DNA from: DASZGL01 sp035938875
Lineage (GTDB): Bacteria > Chloroflexota > Dormibacteria > Aeolococcales > Aeolococcaceae
Assembly (NCBI GenBank): GCA_035938875.1
Contig: DASZGL010000063.1
Span: 1-26,257, forward strand
Direction of reading: 5' to 3'
Length of the DNA stretch: 26,257 bases
Below, one piece after another: positions 21,743 through 26,257 of this stretch (position 1 is the stretch's first letter; every line of letters begins with the position of its first letter). The notes beneath the pieces were generated by a model, which was given only the letters and a program-made list of their open reading frames with translations, ran no database searches and was not told the origin of the DNA. The position numbers and the translations under genes are program-made.

Positions 21743-22204
21743 TCAGCCCGCGGCCGGCTGGAGAAAGGCTGTCGCCGCCGACAGCGCGGCGCGCAGGTCT
21801 TTATAGGCGACCCGCGCCGCCGCCTCGTCGAGGGGAACCCAGGCCACCTCGTCGACCTCATCCGCCTGGGGGATCAGCGGCGCGTTGCCTCGGGTCTCGA
21901 CCAGGAAGAGATCCACGCGCTTGAAGACAAGCTTTCCGTCGCGCCGGCGGTAGGCGTACTCCGACGGTGGCAGGCCGGAGAGAATGCGCAGCTCGGTCAG
22001 CGGCAGGCCCGTCTCCTCCGACACCTCGCGCAGGGCCGCGGCCTGTGCCGATTCGCCGGGATCGCGATTGCCTTTGGGCAGGCTCCAGGCGTTGCCCACG
22101 CGGATCAGGCAGACGTCCCACCCGTCCGTGCCGCGACGGACGACGACCGCTCCCGCGGAGATCTCGTCGGGGCGGCGGCGGTGGCCTTGCATCTGCTCCA
22201 GCAT
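21743..22204 (-). CDS. Nudix hydrolase
   Basis: ATG 22204 gives 153 residues; ATG 22192, four codons later, is an alternative. The longer open frame to 22276 would run into the tRNA gene and is rejected. EISAGAVVVRRGTDGWDVCLIRVG is a typical Nudix N-terminus and WSLPKG leads into a complete box, G-x5-E-x7-REV-x-EE-x-G (GNRDPGESAQAAALREVSEE, then TG). The pattern is like diadenosine polyphosphate or (d)NTP hydrolases rather than ADP-ribose pyrophosphatase. It is cytosolic and Mg2+-dependent; the substrate is unknown. It is divergent from tRNA-Asp, and their -10 boxes overlap at 22227-22236. Confidence 0.9.
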   Translation of the reverse strand: MLEQMQGHRRRPDEISAGAVVVRRGTDGWDVCLIRVGNAWSLPKGNRDPGESAQAAALREVSEETGLPLTELRILSGLPPSEYAYRRRDGKLVFKRVDLFLVETRGNAPLIPQADEVDEVAWVPLDEAAARVAYKDLRAALSAATAFLQPAAG

Positions 22205-22226
22205 GCCAGGGGCGGCGAAGAGGGCG

Positions 22227-22236
22227 ATGCTAGACT
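22227..22236. promoter_or_regulatory. Overlapping divergent -10 boxes: tRNA-Asp (+) and Nudix (-)
   Basis: On the plus strand TGC-TAGACT (TAGACT at 22231-22236) lies 12 nt before the mature tRNA start. On the minus strand TAGCAT (22232-22227) lies 22 nt before ATG 22204. The two boxes share the central TA, so only one polymerase could occupy the site at a time. Confidence 0.5.
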
Positions 22237-22248
22237 CCGGCCCCGCGC

Positions 22249-22327
22249 GGCCCCGTGGTGTAGCCTGGCCTAACACGCCACCCTGTCAAGGTGGAGATCG
22301 TCGGTTCGAATCCGATCGGGGTCGCCA
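22249..22327 (+). tRNA. tRNA-Asp (anticodon GTC), CCA encoded
   Basis: Acceptor GGCCCCG (22249-22255) pairs with CGGGGTC (22317-22323), with one G-U. The D arm is GTGT/ACAC. The anticodon stem CCACC/GGTGG encloses CTGTCAA with anticodon GTC at 22285-22287. The T arm GTCGG/CCGAT encloses TTCGAAT. The discriminator is G and CCA (22325-22327) is genomically encoded. All arms are intact. The gene stands alone, with its own extended -10 box and no other tRNA nearby. Confidence 0.97.
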
Positions 22328-22350
22328 CCGTTGTGTCCTCTCTCAGAGCA

Positions 22351-22626
22351 CTAGCCTCCTGCCACGGCGGGCGCGATGAACACCTCGGTGCCGTCGTGCA
22401 CGGGAGTGTCGAGGTCTCCTTCGCTTCGCAGCATCACGCCGTCGACGAAGACCAGCACGTGGGGACGGAGCAGCCCGCGCTCGTCGCGCAGGCGTCGCTC
22501 CAGGATTGGGAGACGCCGGCCGACGTCATCGAGGACGTCGCGCAGCGTCGCGCCCTCGACCGACACCTCGCGTGATCCGCCGGCGCAGTCGCGCAACGCG
22601 GTCGGCACAACAAGCCTGACCGTCAT
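22351..22626 (-). CDS. MoaD/ThiS-family beta-grasp sulfur-carrier-like protein
   Basis: This 91-residue protein starts at ATG 22626, overlapping the TGA of the propeller gene (ATGA). MTVRLVVPTALRDCAGG, TLRDVLDDVGRRLP, VLVFVDGVML and DGTEVFIAPAVAGG follow the MoaD/ThiS pattern in order. The C-terminal Gly-Gly is exact, as needed for adenylation and thiocarboxylation by an E1-like enzyme. In the known pathways such proteins deliver sulfur to molybdopterin, thiazole or cysteine. No moaE, thiF/moeB, thiG or cysM-like gene is in the window. Its only partner is the Asp-box propeller, so its job is unclear. The fold call is firm and the role open. Confidence 0.9.
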   Translation of the reverse strand: MTVRLVVPTALRDCAGGSREVSVEGATLRDVLDDVGRRLPILERRLRDERGLLRPHVLVFVDGVMLRSEGDLDTPVHDGTEVFIAPAVAGG

Positions 22627-23720
22627 GCGACAACCGCGGCGCGAACCGACAGCACATCGGGGAGGTGTGTCGCCAGGATGCTCCAGGTGTCGCCGTCGTC
22701 GAGGCTGCTGAAGACCTCACCGACACGAGTGCCGAAGTAGATGCCCGCCTGATCGGCGCCGTCGCTGGTCATGGCGTCGCGAAGCACCGCCGCGTAGTAC
22801 GGCGGTTCGGGAAGCCCGGCGCTGAGCGGCTGCCAGCTCTCCCCCGCGTTCTCGCTTCGGTAGACGCAACAACGACCCTCCACGGGCATGCGCTCCACGT
22901 CGGCGAGCAGCGGGAACGTGTAGATGGTGTCTGGCCGGCGCGGGTGGACGACAAGGGGGAAGCCGAAGTTGCTGGGCAACCCGGTCTCGATGGCCTGCCA
23001 GGTGTCGCCGCCGTTGTCGCTGCGGTAGACGCCGAAGTGATTCTGGGCGAAGAGGCGTTCAGGCCGGCTGGGGTGCATGGCCACCTTGTGAACACACTGC
23101 CCGTACTCAGGAAAGCGTTGGTCCTCGGGAAGAAACACCGCCTGGATGCCTCGGTTCGCCGGCTCCCAGCTGGTGCCGCCGTCGCTGCTGCGGTAGACGC
23201 CGGCCGCCGACATCGCCACCAGCACCCGCTGCGTGTCGCTGGGATGGGTGAGCACGGTGTGCAGGCAGGCTCCACCACCTCCCGGCATCCAGCTGGGCCG
23301 GTGAGGGTGCTCCCACAGGCCGGCGACCAGGGTGAAGCTCAAGCCGCCGTCGTCGGAACGGAAAAGCGCATGAGGCTCGACACCCGCATACACCACATCG
23401 GGCTGGTTGGCTGCAGCGGGATGGATGTGCCAGATGCGTACCAGCGCGGTCTCGGTCCCCTGCGGGAAGGCGACCGGCGCACCCTCCGGCTCCGTCCAGG
23501 TGCGGCCGAGGTCGTCGGAATGGGCGAGGGTCGGACCCCAGTGACCGGCGCCCACGCCGGCGAACAGCCGGGGTGGATCGCGGCGGGCATCAACCGCGAC
23601 CGCGTACACCTCCTGGTTGGCGAACTGCATCGGCTCGACGTTCCAGGACCGGCGGTCGCCGTCGCTGCGGGCGATGACCAGACCCTTGCGGGTTCCGATG
23701 AGGACAATCGCTTCTGCCAT
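22623..23720 (-). CDS. Cytosolic Asp-box (BNR/sialidase-like) beta-propeller protein
   Basis: ATG 23720 has GGGGTG about 5 nt upstream and gives 365 residues starting MAEAIVLIGTRKGLVIARSDG. The longer frame to 23825 adds Arg-rich sequence with no fold. Six Asp-box motifs are visible: SDDLGRTW, SDDGGLSF, SSDGGTSW, SDNGGDTW, SENAGESW and SLDDGDTW. This indicates a six- or seven-bladed propeller of the sialidase/VPS10/YCF48 superfamily. There is no signal peptide, and the catalytic Arg triad and FRIP motif of true sialidases are not evident, so sialidase activity is unlikely. It is translationally coupled to a MoaD/ThiS-like protein. It may be a scaffold or an enzyme acting with that carrier. 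Confidence 0.88.
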   Translation of the reverse strand: MAEAIVLIGTRKGLVIARSDGDRRSWNVEPMQFANQEVYAVAVDARRDPPRLFAGVGAGHWGPTLAHSDDLGRTWTEPEGAPVAFPQGTETALVRIWHIHPAAANQPDVVYAGVEPHALFRSDDGGLSFTLVAGLWEHPHRPSWMPGGGGACLHTVLTHPSDTQRVLVAMSAAGVYRSSDGGTSWEPANRGIQAVFLPEDQRFPEYGQCVHKVAMHPSRPERLFAQNHFGVYRSDNGGDTWQAIETGLPSNFGFPLVVHPRRPDTIYTFPLLADVERMPVEGRCCVYRSENAGESWQPLSAGLPEPPYYAAVLRDAMTSDGADQAGIYFGTRVGEVFSSLDDGDTWSILATHLPDVLSVRAAVVA

Positions 23721-23878
23721 GCGCGCACCCCAGGGACGATATCCGGTGATCTGCGGCGGCAGTCTACGCGCCGGGCCGCGCCGGCGGCATCGCAGACCGC
23801 GACGGTTCGATGTCGGCCTGCACAAACCGGACGGGCAGGGGCATGATCGTTGTGTGCAGACGAGTGGGGGGTGGTGGC

Positions 23879-24709
23879 GTGTGGCGTGATCAACTCGTCT
23901 CGCTGATCCTGCCGACGTACAACGAGCGGGAGTCGCTGTACGACGCGGTCGTCGAGGCCCTCGAGACCTCGCTGGTCGACGAGGTGATCGTCGTCGACAA
24001 CAACGCCGCGCCCGGGTCTGCCGATGAGGCGCTGCGCGCCGGGGCTCGCGTCGTCCACGAGCCGGTGCAGGGTTACGGGGCAGCGATGCAGCGCGGTCTG
24101 CGCGAGGCGCGGGGCGACCTGCTGGTCATCAGCGAACCCGACGGCACCTTCTCGGCGCACGACATCGTCAAGCTGCTTGCCTACTCGGACGACTTCGACG
24201 TCGTCTACGGGACGCGCACCACGCTGCAGCTCATCTGGGGCGGCGCCAACATGGGATGGTTTCTGCGCATCGGCAACATGGCCGTGGCCAAGTACGCCGA
24301 GCTGCTCTACAACACCACCCAGCTCAGCGACGTGGGCTGCACCATGCGCCTGTTGCGGCGATCGGCCTACGTCGAGATGGCGCCGCGTTTCACCGTGCGC
24401 GGGTCCCACTTCGGTGTCGAGATGATGGCGCTGTCGTTCCTGCTCGGCCAGCGCGCCATCCAGGTGCCGGTCAACTACCGGCGACGCGTGGGGCGATCGT
24501 CGGTGACCGGAAGGCGCGCCGTGGCCCTGCGCGTCGGACTGCAGATGATCGGCCTGCTCAGCCGCTACCGCCTGCAGGCACGCCGCGTCGAGCGACCGCC
24601 GCAGCGGCAGGGTTGGTCGATCGACGTGGTCGGCCACGACGTAGCCGACGCAGCGGCGGCCATCAGCCTCGCCGACGACGGGGAGCGCGTCGAGCAGCAG
24701 GTCTCGTGA
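23879..24709 (+). CDS. Family 2 glycosyltransferase (DPM1-like)
   Basis: GTG 23879 follows a GGGGGGTGG run and gives 276 residues beginning just before LVSLILPTYNERESL; ATG 23843 would add 12. GT-A signatures are DEVIVVDNNAAPGS (nucleotide binding), GYGAAMQRGLREARGDLLVI, and SEPDGTFSAHDI in place of the DxD region. DVGCTMRLLRRSAYVEM and GVEMMALSFLLGQRAIQVPVNYRRRVGRS follow. There is no C-terminal membrane helix. Such enzymes transfer a sugar from UDP- or GDP-sugar, often to polyprenyl phosphate on the inner membrane face. The membrane glycosyltransferase 40 nt downstream would be a natural user of a lipid-linked sugar donor. Confidence 0.9.
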   Translation: MWRDQLVSLILPTYNERESLYDAVVEALETSLVDEVIVVDNNAAPGSADEALRAGARVVHEPVQGYGAAMQRGLREARGDLLVISEPDGTFSAHDIVKLLAYSDDFDVVYGTRTTLQLIWGGANMGWFLRIGNMAVAKYAELLYNTTQLSDVGCTMRLLRRSAYVEMAPRFTVRGSHFGVEMMALSFLLGQRAIQVPVNYRRRVGRSSVTGRRAVALRVGLQMIGLLSRYRLQARRVERPPQRQGWSIDVVGHDVADAAAAISLADDGERVEQQVS

Positions 24710-24749
24710 CCTCGATGATGCTGGCCGCGGCTGGGCGCAGCCTGGGCGC

Positions 24750-26027
24750 GTGATTCCCGACGATGGGCCGCTCGGCCTTTCGCACGCCGCCGCGCGTCCC
24801 TACGCGGTCGCCCTGTTCTGCGTCTGCGCGGTGCTCGCCGGTGTCGTCGCCTTCCGCCCGCCGCGAGGCGAGCGCTCGCGGCGGCTGCCGGTGTGGGTGC
24901 CCATCCTCGCGCTTGCGCTCGCCGTCCGCGCGCTCGCCTCACTCGCCGTCGACGGGCAGTTGTACGACGTGCTCTTCGCCTATCGGCGCATCGGCGGCAA
25001 CCTGTTCAACGGCAGCGAGATCTGGTCGGGTGACACCGCGGGGATGGCCAACTACCCGCCGACGCTGTATGTCTGGTGGGCAGTAGCCGGCCTGGTTCCG
25101 GCGAATCATCCGCACGTCTTCGCCGCGCTGGTGCGCGCTCCTTTCTGGATCGCCGACGCGGCCATCGCCCTGGTCCTGCTGCGCGGCGTCGGCGGCGAGC
25201 GCGGGCGGCGCGCCGCGTGGTTGTACGCGCTGTGCCCGGTGGCCATCGCCGTGCCGACGCTGCACGGGCAGGCGGATCCGGTTGTCGACCTGCTGCTCGT
25301 CGTCTCGGTGATCATGGCGACGCGCGGCCGCAGTGTTGCCTGCGGGCTCTTCGGCGGCATCGCCGTCGCCATCAAGCAGTGGCCGCTGTTCTTTCTGCCC
25401 GCGCTGCTGGCGGCGACGCCCCGGCGCCGCGCCGTCACCCTGCTGCTGCTCTTCGCCGTCCCGGTCCTGCTCGTCTATGCGGCGTACGCCGTGGTGCATC
25501 CCGCCGATGCGCTGCGCGGCATGTTCGACGTCGCCACCTATCGTCCACACCGCGCCGGGCTCGGCACCGCGCTGCTCTTTCCGCTTCCCGCGGGACCGAT
25601 CATCGCCATCAACCTCGCGGTGCTCGCCACAGCAACGTTGTGCGGAGTGCTCGCGGTGCGCGCCGGCTGTACCCTCGCCGAGGCCATCGCCCTGGACATG
25701 CTGCTCATCGTCGGCCTGTCGCCGACCGCCTACGACCAGTACCTGATGTGGGCGTTCCCGATGCTGCTGCTCGCCGGGCGGCTGCGCACCGCAGCCCTGC
25801 TCGGTGTCGGCCTTCTCCCAGCGGTGCTCTCGCTCGACCTGTGGACAGCGCAGGGTGACGGTGACACACCGGACGTCCTGCTCATCCTCAGCACGGTGTC
25901 GCTGCTCGCCGCCGCGGTGTCGCTGCTGCCCTTGTCGTGGCGCCGGCGATGGCGGCACGGCCGGCCGCGGGATGATGTCGCGCGCCGTTCAGTGCACCGA
26001 TACGCCGGGTCTGTGGAACTGAGCTGA
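24750..26027 (+). CDS. Polytopic GT-C-fold glycosyltransferase-like membrane protein (GT87/DUF2029-like)
   Basis: GTG 24750 gives 425 residues with about 10 hydrophobic segments (AVALFCVCAVLAGVVAF, VWVPILALALAVRALASL, WIADAAIALVLL, FFLPALLAA, VTLLLLFAVPVLLVYAAYAVV and others). The first periplasmic loop DGQLYDVLFAYRRIGGNLFNG and the segment MANYPPTLYVWW are typical of GT-C mannosyltransferases. PVAIAVPTLHGQADPVVDLLLV, GIAVAIKQWPLFFLP and LSPTAYDQYLMW match the GT87/DUF2029 pattern. The enzyme would transfer a sugar from a polyprenyl-phosphate donor outside the membrane. It follows a DPM1-like GT2 gene that could make that donor. The last 39 nt overlap the convergent GNAT gene. Confidence 0.85.
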   Translation: MIPDDGPLGLSHAAARPYAVALFCVCAVLAGVVAFRPPRGERSRRLPVWVPILALALAVRALASLAVDGQLYDVLFAYRRIGGNLFNGSEIWSGDTAGMANYPPTLYVWWAVAGLVPANHPHVFAALVRAPFWIADAAIALVLLRGVGGERGRRAAWLYALCPVAIAVPTLHGQADPVVDLLLVVSVIMATRGRSVACGLFGGIAVAIKQWPLFFLPALLAATPRRRAVTLLLLFAVPVLLVYAAYAVVHPADALRGMFDVATYRPHRAGLGTALLFPLPAGPIIAINLAVLATATLCGVLAVRAGCTLAEAIALDMLLIVGLSPTAYDQYLMWAFPMLLLAGRLRTAALLGVGLLPAVLSLDLWTAQGDGDTPDVLLILSTVSLLAAAVSLLPLSWRRRWRHGRPRDDVARRSVHRYAGSVELS

Positions 26028-26257
26028 TGCGGCGACGACGCTGAATCCCAGCCGCTCGTAGAGACGTCGCGCGTTGCCCTGCTCCGCAGTGAAGAGCATC
26101 AGCGCGACGTCGCCGGCCGCGCGGCTCTCGCCCATGATGCGACCGATCAGCGCTGTCGCGATCCCCTGCCGGCGGTGACGCGAAGCCGTGGCCACATCGT
26201 CGATGAGGCCGACTCGCTGCAGCGACAACAGTGTCGCCATCCCCGCGGTCTCGCCGT
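25989..26257 (-). CDS. GNAT N-acetyltransferase, C-terminal part (cut by window edge)
   Basis: The minus-strand frame is open to the window end, reading GETAGMATLLSLQRVGLIDD upstream of and through the ATG at 26240, so that ATG is internal and the 5' end is missing. DVATASRHRRQGIATALIGRIM is the acetyl-CoA binding motif (Q/R-x-x-G-x-A), and LFTAEQGNARRLYERLGF is the C-terminal GNAT motif. Both are complete, so the visible 89 or so codons are the catalytic C-terminus. The substrate is unknown. It overlaps the end of the membrane glycosyltransferase by 39 nt in a convergent arrangement. Confidence 0.85.
   Translation of the reverse strand, partial: GETAGMATLLSLQRVGLIDDVATASRHRRQGIATALIGRIMGESRAAGDVALMLFTAEQGNARRLYERLGFSVVAASAQFHRPGVSVH

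Noticed and set aside
20223..21806. 527-codon plus-strand frame over aroF and the MshC-like gene
   Set aside because: It spans two well-identified genes on opposite strands and its translation has no recognisable domain.
22665..23846. 393-codon plus-strand frame over the propeller gene
   Set aside because: Shadow of the Asp-box protein, whose repeats are unmistakable on the minus strand.
1..26257. Mobile elements, CRISPR arrays or defence islands
   Set aside because: No transposase, integrase, long direct or inverted repeats, spacer arrays or known defence genes were seen; base composition is even throughout.

Overview
The window is one contiguous stretch of GC-rich bacterial chromosome. 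It is densely coded, uses ATG, GTG and TTG starts, and has many 1-4 nt start/stop overlaps. I see no transposase, integrase, phage gene or CRISPR array. A two-subunit glycine dehydrogenase, an Rpf-like lysozyme-fold protein, an MshC-like cysteine ligase, LarB, and many leaderless starts behind TAnnnT -10 boxes suggest a high-GC terrabacterial lineage (Actinobacteriota, Chloroflexota or Dormibacterota-like). The sequence alone does not fix the phylum.

Layout. 1-2649 (+): end of gcvPA, gcvPB, pyrE and a small membrane protein, all translationally coupled. 2703-3191 (+): an unknown protein. 3260-6166 (+): a large secreted penicillin-acylase-family enzyme. 6189-8682 (-): an exported polysaccharide deacetylase downstream of an acyl-CoA dehydrogenase whose promoter carries a palindromic operator. 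8683-9132: gene-free, with two strong hairpins and a terminator. 9133-9666 (-): an exported DUF5666-like protein, divergent from an Rpf/transglycosylase-like protein (9991-10569, +). 10693-11741 (+): a Nudix ADP-sugar hydrolase and an Arg-rich protein. 11803-13152 (+): an MFS transporter. 13195-14774 (+): larB and a HAD hydrolase. 14843-17159 (+): a coupled XRE regulator, ECF sigma factor and DNA polymerase IV cassette behind a perfect TATAAT. 17170-17442 (+): a small unknown. 17475-18496 (-): an SRPBCC protein coupled to a sigma-like protein lacking region 4. 18541-19356 (-): a DUF4081-like/GNAT protein. 19441-20493 (+): DAHP synthase, convergent with an MshC/CysS-like ligase (20490-21704, -). 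21743-22204 (-): a second Nudix protein. 22249-22327 (+): tRNA-Asp(GTC). 22351-23720 (-): an Asp-box beta-propeller coupled to a MoaD/ThiS-like protein ending in Gly-Gly. 23879-26027 (+): a GT2 glycosyltransferase and a GT-C-like membrane glycosyltransferase. 25989-26257 (-): a GNAT protein cut by the window edge.

Functionally most of this is core metabolism (glycine cleavage, pyrimidine and shikimate entry, thiol/aminoacyl chemistry) mixed with envelope remodelling (acylase, deacetylase, Rpf-like, glycosyltransferases). The least explained parts are the propeller plus MoaD-like pair, the XRE-ECF-DinB cassette, the SRPBCC plus truncated sigma pair, and the structured gene-free stretch at 8683-9132. 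A recurring TAnnnT box 6-10 nt before start codons indicates widespread leaderless transcription.
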